64,000 nucleotides of DNA from Diphasiastrum complanatum (taxonomy: Eukaryota; Streptophyta; Lycopodiopsida; Lycopodiales; Lycopodiaceae), in assembly GCA_029204225.1 (NCBI GenBank), contig CM055097.1:31261599-31325598 (forward strand). The letters are read 5' to 3'. Under the pieces are notes generated by a model. The model was given only the letters and a program-made list of their open reading frames with translations, had not been told where the DNA came from and did not search any database. This document shows, in pieces, positions 44,235-57,510 of the stretch (position 1 is its first letter; every line of letters begins with the position of its first letter). The position numbers and the translations under genes were made by a program.

Positions 44235-45540
44235 TATAGAATATCTGACGAATCATCATGGGTATGATGTACTTGATCTACAGGTAGGTGTACCTTCAAG
44301 TGATACATGTTGTCTTTTCTTCTATCTTGTGTAATCAGTGTATTGGTGCTTGCATCAACAACATTGCATGCTTCGTTTGAGAACATTACACGCATCCTTG
44401 CATCAGCTATTCTTGCCACTAATAGCCAGTCCTGCTGCAGTGTAGGCATGAACAGAACATCTTCGAGTCGTTTGTCTTTGCCGTTTGTGTTGAGCCATAG
44501 TGAGCCAATACCATTCACTTGATGCTTTGATCTGTCTCCAAGAATGATAAATCTTGATGGATTTGCACTTCAAAAATCAGACATTATCCGTCTTGATGTA
44601 ACGAAGTGCGAGGTAGCTCCTGAATCAAGGATTATCTCCTGTGTGTCAGGTGTTGATACTGCACACGTGTCTGCACATATGTAGGCGAACCTTGAGCTTG
44701 TTTGTTTCTTGGGTTCTGGTCCATGGCTGCATGACCCTTCTTATGACAATGGATACACTCAATTTTTGGATTTAGCCAACATGAATCAATAGTATGTCCT
44801 TTGCGTTTGCATCTCACGCATATCTTCTTGTCTCCATTCTACTGTTTCGGCTTTCTTTTGTTCTTCCATTTGCCTTTGCTGGCTTCTTCTGCTTGCTGGT
44901 CTTGATCCTGCTTTCGGTCTAACTCCCTCTTAGTCTTGAATTGCTTAGTCTTCTCCTTGTTGTTGTAGAGAGCTTGGTCAGAAGCATCCTTGTGATCAAG
45001 GTTCTCTCGAGGTTCGACTTCTTCTCGAATCTCGACAACTGCCTTTTTGAGTGTCATGGATGGATCCTTTACTAGCAGCGTTCTTGTAGTCTGAAAGGAT
45101 CATGGTAAAGCTCTTAACAGATAGGTAAGTTGCTTCTCTGCTGATACTGCATTTTTTGCTTCGGAATTGTGTAATGAAAGGAACAGATTTTTCATCTTTC
45201 TGATAAAGGAGGTGAGGTCTTTGCCATCCCATTGCAGATTTGTCAGCTAATTCTCAAGTAGCATGATCTGACTACGTGATTTCGTCTGAAATCAAAGTAT
45301 CCCACATCTCTTTTGCCTTAGAGAGTGTACCAGGTCAAGAGTTAGGCTATCCTCGATGGATGATGATAACATGGCTACTGCCTTGTCATTCTTCTCTCTC
45401 CATTCACGTAGCTCCTTGCCTGTAGTTGTAGGCATCTCCTCGGTGCCATCTACCCAAGGAAATAATCCTTCTCGCTTTAGTATAAGAGAGGTCTTAATCT
45501 TCTATGCTAGGAAGTTAGATCCTGATGAGTCTTTGGAGAG
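44235..45540 (-). pseudogene. Copia-C relic: gag, zinc knuckles and protease
   Basis: Minus strand from about 45540: EGLFPWVDGTEEMPTTTGKE, WREKNDKAVAMLSSSIED, LQWDGKDLTSFIRKMKNLFL, two knuckles (MRCKRKGHTIDSC and CIHCHKKGHAAMDQ, the second worn), then IILDSGATSHFVTSRRIMSD and VNGIGSLWLNTNGKDKRLED. The protease stops at the copia-B LTR, which cut it. It is the same gag-protease type as copia-A. Confidence 0.82.
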
Positions 45541-46037
45541 TGAAGGGTTTTGTGTTGTGAAGATTTTTGTGTCGCAAAGTTTGACCTTCTCCTTTTTCGT
45601 GTCGTTTGACCTTCTTCTGTTGTGTCGCAAACATTTTTGTTTCGTGAACATTTTTGTTTCGTGTCTTTTCGTCAGATTGGGAGTTGAGAGCTAGCAGAGC
45701 TTTGGTAATAGAAACATTTTGTTTCTTTAGAGAGCATTATTCCTCTTGTAGTTTGTGTAATGTGGAAATGCCACTAGGATGCCACCTAAGGAGCTCTCTT
45801 GCTTATTTAAGAGACTCCCTCTTTGAGAAGAGGAGCTTTTTATGCATTGTGTCTACTCCATGTCCAAATGAGAAGAGCCTCCACGAGTTTGATACAACAC
45901 TAAGCTCCTTAATCATGGCAGTTTTCTTGAGTGATGCTCCTATGATCATGCCCTTCCATCCTTTGTGTGTGGTTATGGATAATAGAGTGGATTAGTTATC
46001 CTGCTTTCCTAGAGTGGATTAGATTTCATTTCTTGTT
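45541..46037. other. No recognised gene
   Basis: Leader or LTR of copia-C would be expected here, but I find no PBS. The GTGTCGCAAA / TTTTGTTTCGTG repeats near 45565-45665 are similar in style to the copia-A LTR. Confidence 0.4.
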
Positions 46038-46627
46038 TGTGGATTAATGTAGAAATCAACATTTAGGTAAACTAAATAGACTGGGTTTGTGATGTAATTC
46101 TTGCATATCCCCTTACAACCTTGTCTTGATGTTCTTGGGATGTCCAATAATCAAAAGACTGGTTGGTTTCTTGATTCTTGGACTTCTAAAATGTTGTCTA
46201 CTTTAGTTCATTTCTTGTTCTTGTTTTGTAGAATGTATGTGTATATTAGTTCTAGTTGTAAGAATATGATTGTAACTCGTTTTTGCAGCAAGGTAGTCGT
46301 AGAAACATGATTTGTTCACCTGGACTGTATGCTGATATGTAGGTTGAGCAGTTTGATTACATGTTTGGTTGTAAATGCATGTGATACAGTTCAAGAGTGA
46401 CCTTCCTTGGTGTCCTCTGACAAGTAGGACAATACTAAAATGTTCATCAGTCCATTCTGCCTGGTTTTGGGCAATGTAATAACAAGAAAACATCCAGAAA
46501 ATTCCCAGGAAGCCTGATAACAAGCAGAACCAACCTTGAAACTGTTTTGGAACAAGAAGAAAGAAACCAAACAAGAAAGAAAAGAAGCCAACAGATTCTA
46601 AAGTAGAGAATCTATCAATAATCCACA
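46038..46627 (-). repeat. Probable copia 3' LTR, 590 bp
   Basis: It starts TGTGGATTA and ends TAATCCACA, a 9-bp inverted terminal repeat. On the minus strand a GGGGGGG tract (46640-46646) lies just upstream, followed by the integrase relic. A gap of 12 bases between tract and LTR is unusual. No second copy is in the window. The 142-codon frame inside is not similar to anything I know. Confidence 0.4.
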
Positions 46628-46679
46628 TCAAGGACTATTCCCCCCCTTAATATCGATCCATGAATACCTTGATCTTCAA

Positions 46680-47530
46680 ACTTAGCGATGCACAGAATTT
46701 GTTATGTGCATCTATGCTCATCACCTTAATAAATACATTTACAGTCATGTATTGTATTTGACAATACTCTAAGCTTACCTCCTTGTTGAGAATCTTGCTC
46801 CTGACATAATGATATTTTACAGATTCTTTCTGGTCTCCTTCAGGATCTAGTCATAAGCAATTGATTCGAACACTATGAGATTCTTTAATGATGGTTTGGA
46901 ACTTGTCCAGACTTCATAAGATATTTTTATTGAGAAACCTTTAGTTGAGCATTTATTCTGAATATAAGTTGTAGTGGACACAACTTTAGCCCAAAAATAC
47001 TTAGGAGTGATGCGTGAACAAGCATACACTTAGACAATTCGCGGATTCTTTTTTCTCAACGATTCCATTGGACTGAGGTGAATAAGGAGTGATAAAATTT
47101 TGCTCAATGCCTTTGTTAAGACAATACTCTTGAATTTGATCAAGATGTATTCTCCATCATTGTCAATCCTTAGTGTTTTAATTCTTTTACTAGTTTCATT
47201 TTTAAAGAGGTTAAAATGCCTCTGATTTATGCTTTATAAAATAAGTGATGTTCTTCTTGAAAATTCATGAATAAATATAATAAAATATCTTGCACGTACC
47301 AACAATGCATTGGGCCACATATATCTAATGAACAATATCTAATATGTCTTTTGCTACATGTGGATGACTCTGAAATAATCCTAGCCTTCTTTCCGATAAA
47401 TCAACTTCAAGTAGACTAGTAGACTAATTTTCTTATCTGGATAATTGAGATTAAGAACTAAAGATTGTCAAAACATGTTTGAAATTAATGCATGATTTAA
47501 AGTTGCCAAAGTAATCCTTTTATTGACAAG
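46680..47530 (-). pseudogene. Copia integrase relic
   Basis: From 47530 down: pre-integrase remnants (NHALISNMF), RYFIIFIHEFSR near 47280, RIKTLRIDNDGEYI near 47170, a worn ITPYSPQWNGIVEK-like stretch near 47080, then PKYFWAKVVSTTTYIQNKC and SYEVWTSSKPSLKNLIVFES at 47029-46847. D-D are visible; the Glu area is frameshifted. Confidence 0.75.
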
Positions 47531-47540
47531 ATCAGTGACC

Positions 47541-48350
47541 CACAAAGATTCCAAGCAAAATAAACCTGGAAATTGTAGGTATTGCAACAAACCTGACCAT
47601 TGGGAGCGTGAATGCTTCAAGAAACAAAAGGAGATAGAACAAAGGAAAGGCAAATGGCAAGCGGGCAATTATGCTGATCAACATCAATTTGATGATGATT
47701 ATTATAAAGAAAATTATGCTGATCAACATCAATACAATGATGATCAATATGAAGATGATACAGGTAAGAGTTCAAACTTGTTCACTATAGCATTAATGAC
47801 AAGTGATGAAGCCAAGGATACCTGGTACATTGATAGTGGTGCGTCCAAGCACATGACTTCAAGGAAAGAGTGGTTTTCAGAACTCAAGGAAACTCACAAT
47901 GGTGATGAAGTTGGACAAGCCGATGACAAATTGCTATATGTTAAAGGAGTTGGAGTGGTACCAGTGAAGTTAGCCAGTGGGAAGCTAAAGCGGATAAGCA
48001 ATGTGCAATATGTACCTGGCTTAGCTAACAATCTACTATTTGTTGGGACGATGGCTGATCAACAGCTCAAGGTTGAGTTTGACAACGACAAATGTCTTGT
48101 CAAAGACATCAAGAATCACTACAAAGTGATTGCGATAGGAGCTAGAGTCAACAGAAATCGACTCTACAAATTGAATGCGAGATCTTTTGCTCAAGCTATG
48201 GTAAGCACAATTGATTCTTTGGCATCAAAGGTTCGGTCATATTGGTGCTCAAAGTTTACAGATTCTCAAAAGAGGTAATCTAGTTATAGGATTGCCTGAT
48301 ATTTCTTTTGAAGGAAAAATTTGTGAAGGTTGCATTTTGGGAAAACAAGT
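47541..48350 (+). pseudogene. Stray copia-B-type gag-protease segment, opposite strand
   Basis: A 251-codon frame carries the knuckle CRYCNKPDHWERECFKKQ, the QHQFDDDYYKENYADQHQYN tail, protease DTWYIDSGASKHMTSRKEW and QYVPGLANNLLFVGTMADQQ. After a frame break, GHISAQSLQILKRGNLVIGL and CEGCILGKQ follow to 48350. It matches 41390-42310 closely but is on the + strand with no LTR at either edge. Confidence 0.87.
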
Positions 48351-49098
48351 TTCTTTCCTTGCCTAACCTGAATCCAAGATCTAGCCAATCTAGCATCAAA
48401 GAGACGGAGTTAGTTGTCACGCATAGGTTCGTTTCCATGAGAGCGATAGTATAGTTCAGATTTCAACATGAATGGAGGATCTAACACTAACATCCATTAA
48501 CACTAAGCATTAACACTACATCCATTAACCCTACTTCCATTAATCCTAAATCCACAACAATGATAGAAACTTACTCTTCTCTCTCTCCCTTTCTCTCTCA
48601 CAAAAAGCGTAAGAAATAGCAATCCCAATAATGATCAAATCCAACAATTAGCAAATACAAAGGAAGCATGAGAAATGGAGGAAAAGAGAGGAAGAGCAAG
48701 GACATTCATCAATCCATTTCTAAAGAGAACCAATTTGCTTTATTGAAATGAGAAAATGAACATCAGAAACAACTCGAGTTGGTCTCTTTTTATAGTAGAG
48801 AGGAGGACCCTGGCCTCTGAATACTATTGGTCTAGTCTTGCCTCTCTTTTTATTCAAATTTAAAAATGTGTGGGAACCATCGAAATTGGAGGGAAACCCA
48901 AATTTATTCACTAACTTGACATTTAGGCCCTGCGACATTAAAAGTTCCGCAAAAAGGCCTGAAGTCCTTTATTAACTTTTAACTAATCAATCAAATAATA
49001 TTTGGACAAATTCTATTGAGGTGATTGCCTTGACAATGTTGGCATACTAGCGGTGGGAGCATTTCTGTATTACGCCTTTGTCCAATCATATTACGTTG
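48351..49098. other. Noncoding, with a CATTAACACTA-type short repeat
   Basis: Around 48490-48550, ACATCCATTAACAC-like units recur about four times. Nothing else recognised. Confidence 0.45.
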
Positions 49099-50260
49099 TC
49101 ACTTGAGAAAATTCACATCCAAAGCTAGGGTAGATATGTTCTCATTCATCATGTCCATGTACCCTTTCAACATGGCTTTTACATTGTCTATCCCTGAGCT
49201 AGATCCAGTGCTCTCATATCCTCTCTCCACATGTACATTTCTAGCGGTTGTTGCTTGGATTTGCATTCCCTCTGAGTTTCTTGGTTGGTTTCTAGAAGGA
49301 TTATTTCTACTTTGACCTGGTTGGTATGGTTCTATAGTCTGTATTGGCACATAGGTGTTGTAAGAGTTTCTTTTTGGAACTGGGTTTGCTTCCCACATAT
49401 CACTCTTAAGGTTTAAACTATTTATGACCTATGATATTTTAGATGCTTGGGCAATAGCTATCTGTGCATTTTTTGCTACTATCACTTTTGCTACTGCTTC
49501 ATCTATCAACTGGGGATTGCTATGCCCTACTATCAACTGTAGGTCATTCTTCAATCCTCGCAGGAAGAAAGTCAGTAGTAATTGTGGCGGTAGTGCTACA
49601 GTAGCTCTTATTTGCCTCGAAAGTTCAGTCAGTCTTCTCAAATATTGTCTAACTCCTTCTCCTTCTCCTTGTTGAAGGGATGTCAAAGTGAACAACAAAC
49701 CATCAATAATTCTATGTGGGCAAATCCAGTCAGAATAATCTATGAAAGGTCTCTATATCTTCGATGGATTCGTCAGGTAGACTATAGTATCATTTCCTCG
49801 CAGTTACCGTCAAGGTAATGGTAAAGTACATCATAATATGGTGTGGATTTGTTATGCAGTTTATCATACAAGCGGTCCAAAATGCATTGATGTGGTCTTC
49901 AGCACTCTCATAAGGAGCTCCATGAAACTCAGGGGTTGTGCTTCTCAACTTTGGTAGGGGTTCTATATCAGCAGGAATTACTATAGGCTCAGTAACTTGA
50001 GCAGCCATTATTTCCGGTTGTGAATACTCGGGGGTTTGAAATAGGATATCAGGTATTTGAAATATGTCCCTTTCTGGAATGATCTCACGGTACTCAAGTT
50101 GTTCCTTTGGACTAGGCGGTGTTTTAGTTTCTGATGGACTTTCACCGCTAGTACTCTTTTGGGATCGAGGCAATGTCTTAGATATGCTTTTGGTAGTGAT
50201 CGAGGTTCTACTTCCGAGAAAATATTTTGGTGGGAGTGTCACCTTCTCAATTCGTCATCG
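49099..50260 (-). pseudogene. Ty3/gypsy gag relic
   Basis: Frames 50242-49790, 49698-49429 and 49398-49099 in order give a Pro/Ser-rich N-terminus, LRSTTPEFHGAPYESAEDHI with NAFWTACM, then GEGEGVRQYLRRLTELSRQI and LTFFLRGLKNDLQLIVGHSN (Retrotrans_gag), and a tail. No protease follows to the left. Confidence 0.75.
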
Positions 50261-50482
50261 CAATGGAGGACCTATGTTGGTGGTTCTGGAAAAGTCCGAT
50301 GATCATTTATCATGAAGGGTTCTATTCAAACCATACAATACTAGAACCTCATGGATAATGAGCATTTCGCACACTGTAAATAGTCACAAGGGTCGACTAC
50401 AATTGAAGTATGAGTAGTCAAGTTCAGGTAATAAAGACATACTTATCTTGAGTTCAGATCAGAAGGTTGCATCCAACAAAGT

Positions 50483-50502
50483 TTCACGTCAGGTTCACCA
50501 AT
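50483..50502 (-). other. Possible primer site and LTR edge of the gypsy gag relic
   Basis: TGGTGAACCTGACGTG on the minus strand abuts TGTTAGGGATTTTTCC at 50502, as a PBS abuts an LTR. The tRNA it would match is not one I can name, and the other LTR end was not found. Confidence 0.4.
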
Positions 50503-52180
50503 GTTAGGGATTTTTCCGATAGGGGATTGGTCCCGCCAGAAAGCCCCAACAAATAAAAGGGCCCACACTGCCCTTACGCTAGTGACTAGGTTCTATTATC
50601 GCTTCCAACCCTGGGAGTTGTCTTAATCACCCCGTACTCCCCAATCAATGAGAGTTTTCCAGGCTCTCAGAAGTATGATTGCAAGGAGATCGACTATTGA
50701 GTCCTCAAAGTTCTTCTCAATGTGGTAGAGTGAGAGAATGACTTCTCGTCATTCTATGAGGTCAGTAGAATATAAAACCGTCTTTGGAACCAAGTACTAA
50801 CTGAACCTTAGATATGGTAAGTAATGGTCCAGAAGAGTAGTAAAATAGTTACATGTCTTGTTCGTTCATAGTCGAGGATAGGTAAAATAAAGGGTTCACG
50901 AGATCCAAGGATCTCCCCTAGATGTTCAGCACCAAAGATTGACACAATACATTGAATGTAAGTAATTTTTTGCCCAATAAGTATTGTAATACTCAAGTAC
51001 GGTGATTGTGCATAGGGAATATTTTGACCAAGTGGTATATCTGGTCTAAAAATCTCATAGATAATCTCCTTTTTGAATAAGGGTCTCGTTCATCACACAC
51101 AATATTTCTGCTTTGGTTTGTGTTATAATATCTATTGCTTCCCTTTTATTGCATGTTATGTTCATCGAATGTCATTTACTCAAAAGATATTATGGCAAGC
51201 TTAATCTTGAGTAAAATGTTTTTTCCATTTCCAGCAAATTTTCACACTTTAGAATTCGTTTCATCATAATAGGTGAATGATTGTCAACAAGTATGCAATA
51301 AAAGGTTTTCGAGACATTTTTTATTATTTCATACATTTACAATGTGTACAATGTCTAAGATCATTTGGGAGTCTATGTATAGGATGAAATCAATCACTTC
51401 CCTTGTATTTTCCAACAAGGGTGTGATTGAATAAGAAAAACTCAAAAACAAAAAGGGCAAGATGCTACTTGTATATTCCGACAAGTATCATTGAGTCCAC
51501 CTATGTGAAAAATATATGGGGTTAGTTCTAGGGTATAGGGAATATTCCAACCTGCATAGTCATTTAGATGACCTTCTCTCTATATTCCAAGAGAGTTGGC
51601 TTATACAGCGTTAACTAAATCATATTTACAACGACAAAGCTCTAGACATAACCGACAATAATTATCATTTGTACAACAACAATATATATCAAAATATACA
51701 TTGCAATACTCAGGATTGATTTAGATTTTTCTAGATTGACTTGAAACTGAAAGTTTGTATAGCTAACACATTTTTTTCTTTTCATTCTCTTCTGTTTTTT
51801 CTCTCTTTTTCTCTCTAATTTTAGCCCACTCAACTCATGCTAATAAATACAGAAATGATAATTAAACAAGAGCTAGAATCCACAAATAAGCATAGATACA
51901 AATGATCGTTAGAAATTTATAAACCAGAAACTAAAGACACTATACACATTGAGAAAATTTAATTGTATGTGCATCAACTCATATAGTGCTGGAAGAGGTA
52001 GAAACGAAATACGTACCATCAAAGTGTAGAGTCATCGACTGCTTACTAATGAAATCTTAGTCACGGGAGGTATAAGTCTCGAACTAGTCTCCATGGAACG
52101 AACACGTGGGCATGAGCTCTAAAATATCAATGCTCAGAGATGTATAGGACTTTGTTGAATATCAGTTCACGGACGGATGA
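50503..52180. other. Probable LTR body and unrecognised sequence
   Basis: If 50502 is an LTR edge, the LTR extends rightwards into this block. Frames are short and carry no domain. Confidence 0.35.
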
Positions 52181-52705
52181 AAAACCATTAAGAGCAGGCG
52201 CTCAGATCTGAGCTTCAATGTTCGAGAGCTTCTTCTTGAAACCAGTATGGCAATAGGTGTAAGCCAATCTTCCAAAACATTTATAAAGCAGCACGTAGAA
52301 GAACCTGATGGTGATAGTGAGTCGACTGAGATTGTAGGTAGGCCAGCATCACAAAGCATGCATGCAAAAGATGGCACTCAGAATACAATCGTGAATGTAT
52401 GAGGATTCAACTCCCAGAGACCGGAACATTATGAATACATGAAGCGTTACTCTAATCTCGTGGAAGTCATCTTTGTCCTAGCCATTAAGGTGAGTTTCAA
52501 CTACACCGACGGTCTGACAGCAGAAAGATCAGTGATGGTAGTATGTTAATGGCTGACCACTCTCCAAATTCATGATACAGATGTTGAGACTACATCGCTT
52601 ACCACCTACTTTATGCTTAGAGCCAAGAAACGATGCCATGAGTCACCAACCAGACTTCTGATTGAGGCGCATACTGAACTTCAGAAGACCCAGCGTTTCG
52701 TATAG
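52181..52705 (+). pseudogene. Unrecognised interrupted reading frame
   Basis: One frame stays readable for about 175 codons with only two stops (52400, 52547) and a final TAG. Pieces: FNVRELLLETSMAIGVSQSS, EEPDGDSESTEIVGRP, SQRPEHYEYMKRYSNLVEVI, HDTDVETTSLTTYFMLRAKK and LLIEAHTELQKTQRFV. Composition is protein-like (charged, amphipathic helices). I do not recognise the family; a retroelement accessory frame or a decayed host gene are both possible. Confidence 0.4.
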
Positions 52706-55700
52706 TAATAATTTCTCATAAATTCATATATAGCATAGTTATTGGCCTATAGACATTTCTCGGATATCTGGATTTGGCAGACTTGAGTTCTGCAATTGAC
52801 AACTGAGAGAGCGTGATCTTGAGAAAGAAGTATTCTCTCCACGTAGATAGATTCAACTAACAGATAAAGAGATATGACTGGTTTCCAAGTTCTGCTTCCT
52901 TTGAACTTCATACGTAGGGAACAATAAACTCATGTGAGTTTATTGTATTTACTTCATGATTGTCTGTGGAATTGCCACGGAGAGATTGTAAAGCGTGAAG
53001 ACAAGATTCCTTCCATCAGTGGTTCTCAGACAATAGTAGCTCAGTCAACAGTGAAACTCATTTGCAATAAGTGAACTAAGGTTGCGATGATCTCTTTGGC
53101 ACCAAGGATGATTTGAGAGTCAACTAGTGACAGCGACGTTAGAAGGCAATCCTTTATGATGCGTTCAACTGCTCTGAAAAGCTCAAAGCTCGGCTCTCAT
53201 GTGAGGTTAGGAGTTAAACAACCGGAATGTATGAGAATTTTTCCTCCAAATTAACATATGATGGTTATGATCCAAAGCCCAACCATAAGAGAATCAGTGA
53301 AGTAGTTTGAACAGTGATGATGGGCCTGCTAAGATCAATGATAGCAGGGGCGGCTTTGCATTCTTCTTAAAACTCCACGCCTTCATGATATCTTGGCTCT
53401 TATTTCTTTGCTCTCAGCAAGAGGTTCAACCGCACGTTTAGATCAGTAGCTTTCTTTTCTTCATAGTTAATACTGGTAGCAGTGAGAACTTCCATCCTAG
53501 TAGCGATGGTGGTAATTAATCGTTCTTGATCCCTCTAATTCTTAACCATGCTCAATAAGATAGTTTGCATTCTCAATCAAGTACAAAATGGTCTAGTCAG
53601 ATGGATGTTTAGTATGCATGGAGAGGTGCTCTGAGTGCAGATGATAGTTAAACGGCAATGATCATTTATACATCTGAGATAGTTGCGCCCAACAGCTACG
53701 ATGGAACTCATCATGGATATGTATTTGGGTAAGAGCAGTATGTACTCATTAGTTTGATCTGCTTCTCAGACTAGTCTTCATATTAGCGAGTTGAGAGCCC
53801 CTCATCAGTCGCTCAAAACCTTCTTCACCCTTTTCGAAGTAGCATTCCAAAAATTTTCGTGTGTATCTAATGCTTTCCTATGTGGTTTGCTCCTCTACAA
53901 CGATGGCTTTTCCTCCATTATTTTCCTCTTTGACGATTAGCATTTGTTTCTTTTCGGAAACTGAGGCGTCGGTGGCAGTCTCCATTACCCTCTCTCTGAC
54001 TCGCTTAGATAGTAATGCCCATCTCTCATGATTCTTAGCTGCGCTCAAGAGCATATGTTACATTTTGGTGCACTTCATAAATCAGAGATATCCTTTGGAA
54101 AAAGGCTACTCTCCTCTTATACTCTTTTCTATGTGAATGACCTATTACCTTCTCTTCAAAACCTCCCTTCAAAGTGTTATTTGGCCTTCCCTCTGAAGTT
54201 GTGTGTTTCCCGAATAATCTCGGTCTTTACATTTCATTTCCAAAGTTGCCCGATATGACTTTGCGGAACGAGTTTCGGGTATCCAAAAATAAATAAAGGT
54301 GATTTTGGCATTTGCCGACAGTTTCTATCATGAAAACTTCATACAGCTTTCCAAGTAGCACTCTGATACTCAAACTGAAAAATTGCATTGAAGTTTTCTT
54401 TGTTGAACTTCATCTGCAAAATCTTATGTGAATTTTGGTCCAACTTTCCTCTTGAAGTTTTCAGTAGCTCCTATTCTTCAAGTTTATTTTTAAGACTTGA
54501 ACCATTATCTATTTGAAGTCAATTCCTTCTCTTTGAAAGTGAAGTGCTAACCTTTTTCTTCATTTGTCAGGAACCTTTCCCCACATATGTCCGAAGTTTA
54601 ATAGGAGCAATTTATTGTCAGAATATTTGTCACCGTTTTTTACACGTGGAGTATCCAAAAGAGAATAAGGGCACTTTTGACCTAGGAATCTGTCTTCATG
54701 GAAGTCCTTTAGGAGTATCTTTTCCAACAACGTCTATCTTATGATCCCTAGTGCTTAATGACGTTCTCATCTTTCTGTCGGTTTTATTTTCATGGGTCTT
54801 GTTCTTATCCTCTCTGTGGAATATGTGTGACGTCATCATGATCCCTCTGAAGTTCCCTGTGTCTTTTCATTTTCAACACACTTCACAGGCTTGTGAAGGG
54901 TGGTAGCCATTTTTGATACACCTAGTAACTCCTCAACATTTTCATAGATCTATTACATAGACCGGTTCCTCTTCAAATAAGACCTTTTCTTCGATAATTA
55001 TCGAGCATATTTTTTAACCCAATAAAACACCGTATTTTTCACTTTGAGAACGGGGTTTTTTACTTGACATCTAGATAGAACCTTGAAACCCAATGTTATT
55101 GATGGAGATGAAAATTTTGACGGCCACTATCCAAATTTCCTATGTGCGTACTGTGTCGGTGACCAATTTTAGTAGAAAATAACCTGCCTGAAACATCTTG
55201 TTGATGGTTTTACTCAATTGTTAGTCTTATTCCCATTTCCGATGTATTTGAACTGTTCGATAGTGGTGCTGTTGTTGATGCTATGCTCCGTGACTGAGAT
55301 TTTCCTAGTCGGTAGGTGGGATCAAAACACAATGTGGTCTTTATTAACTGAATGTCATAAGTACATTGAAAGCGTTGTTTACATGCCTCTAAATTACTGG
55401 AAAAAATATTTACATAAATTTAAAAATTCTACTTTGGCCATTATTGGGCAGGCCAGATGCCCCAATGGTAATTACAGTTATGCAATAATCTACAATAATC
55501 AGCCATAGTAGCCCGATTTTATCATGAAAATTTTAAAAATTGTCATAATTCAAGTCTGATTTTTTATGATAAAAAACCGGCTAACAGGTGCTCTTGGATA
55601 GCTCTGGCCGAGTATCTTGGGGATTCATCGGAATCAGCCAACATGGATATTAAGTACTCCATTGTACGATTTTATTAGTTATGGCTTGCCATTTCAAACT

Positions 55701-55880
55701 AGGCCAAAAATGCAATTAATAACCTTGTCAGGGCCCAAACGCTCTAATTAGGACTTATGGAGTTAGTCCGTGGTGATTAACTACTTTTAGTGCATGAATA
55801 GGAGATTAAAAAAATATCATCACTATAATGCACCAATAAATAGATGAATTTAAGAAAACTCATGTATAAGCATGAAATGA

Positions 55881-55883
<3 letters not shown>
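52706..55883. other. No recognised gene
   Basis: T- and CT-rich stretches around 53800-54900 give frames of up to 96 codons with no known domain. Confidence 0.45.

Positions 55884-55959
<76 letters not shown>
55884..55959. repeat. (GA)n microsatellite, 76 bp
   Basis: About 38 GA units without interruption. It creates a false Ser-Leu frame on the other strand. Confidence 0.97.
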
Positions 55960-55963
<4 letters not shown>

Positions 55964-56267
55964 CTTTTCTCCCATGCTTGTACACTATTCATAACAGGTC
56001 TGTGCCTAATTTTGAATCTTAGTTTCCCTCCAAAGAAACTTCTAGATCGAAAACCCTATCAACAATATGAATAGATTCAATGTATCTATCATTCAAATTT
56101 GAATGTGTCCAAACTTGACCTACTAAATTTCCCTCACTTTCTAAAAGTGGCAATTTAAAAATATTTAGACTAAAATAACTTTGAAATGTATATCTCTAAG
56201 TCTAAAATGCAAATTGGCCTCAATTGCCAAATACAAAAGATCAAACTAGTTTACAATTTCTCACACT

Positions 56268-56480
56268 CCCTCTTCAACTAGTTTTAGCATAGACTTTGAG
56301 AATACTCCAAGTGAAGTCCTATGCTTTGTAAACAAGTCTTTTCCAAGTGATTTGGTGAAGATATCAGCTACACATTCCTTTGAAGAGACATGTTGAAGCT
56401 CCACCTCCTTTGCCTTGACTTGTTCTCTCACAAAGTGATATTATGCCACCTCAATATGCTTGCTCCTAGCATGAAAAATT
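56268..56480 (-). pseudogene. Copia RNase H C-terminus and polypurine tract
   Basis: The minus strand reads FHARSKHIEVA, a stop, YHFVREQVKAKEVELQHVSS, ECVADIFTKSLGKDLFTKHR and ends with GAAGAGGGAGTG at 56268-56279. An LTR should begin at about 56267 going left; the GA microsatellite would lie in it. Confidence 0.78.
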
Positions 56481-57377
56481 TGTAATAGATGATGAAGAGA
56501 GCAGAAGAAGACGACATAAACAAGTAAATGCCCTGAGCATTGATTCTTCATTTTGTCAAAATTAAGGTTAACTCCTTTTTACAAATTGAAATAAGCTTTG
56601 TAGGGCACGCGGTTTCGTCCGCTACTGTATTGTGCTCTACCGCATTATTGACATGTACACATGACATATAATCTGATACAGTTCATTGTTCTACATTCAG
56701 ATCTATGTTAATATTGTTATGCTTATCTTTCATTCTGTTTGATCTTTCTAGTTGTTTTTATTGGTAATAGATGATTAACATTTAGTCTTGTCTTTCGCGA
56801 ATCATTCGCGATTAATTATCAGTCGAACACAGTCTAGCTCTGCGCGAATCATTCACGACATATAATTTGTCTTGCTATTTGCGACAAATTATTCTTCTAG
56901 CGCTTCATCTATTAATGTTTGGCTACGTAATCTAGAATGATCGTGATTTCTATCACTAAAATTCTGTCATTCTGATAGGTGTAGTCTGTTGAATTTCACA
57001 AGTGTGGACTATCCACTACATGTACTTGTGATCTCCTAAGGTGTGTAGATGCATCAAGATCAAGACTAGATTGAGATTCAAGATCTATCTTTGAATCTAT
57101 TGCAAAAACACACCACTACATGCATTCAATCACTTCCAATTCTCACTCACACGTGTGGGAAGTATTCAAAAAATAATCTAAGTAAAACAAGCTGCTCTCC
57201 TCGGGTAGAGAGAGAAAAAGCATCATGAGCTCTCGGGTAGAGAGAGAGCTAGAAATCCAATAACTCACAAAATCCATGAAATCACCAAATCAATTAGCTT
57301 CAAAATGAGGAGTACAATGATACTAGTAGATCCATGAGCTACCACTATTCTTAACTATGATTGGACCATACTTTGTC

Positions 57378-57510
57378 ACCTCTTGATTCTATTGGACCAT
57401 TGATCCATGCACCTCTTAATTCTATCGGACTATATTCAAGCACACCTCAATTTCCTATTGGACCTCACAAGGTTCCACCTCTAAATCCTATTGGACCTCT
57501 TGGAATTCAT
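57378..57510. repeat. Tandem repeat with CCTATTGGACCT core
   Basis: Four units of 33-45 bp each have CACCTC..AT/TTCCTATTGGACC. In one frame they give a Pro-Ile-Gly-Pro repeat; there is no sign it is translated. Confidence 0.65.

Noticed and set aside
46038..46627. DNA transposon with 9-bp inverted ends
   Set aside because: TG...CA ends next to a copia pol relic and a polypurine run fit an LTR better; no target duplication at its edges.
46203..46631. 142-codon minus-strand frame with hydrophobic N-terminus
   Set aside because: It fills an LTR-like block with 9-bp inverted ends and shows no domain; a chance frame is more likely than a membrane protein.
55777..55992. Ser-Leu repeat protein
   Set aside because: Produced by the (GA)n microsatellite.
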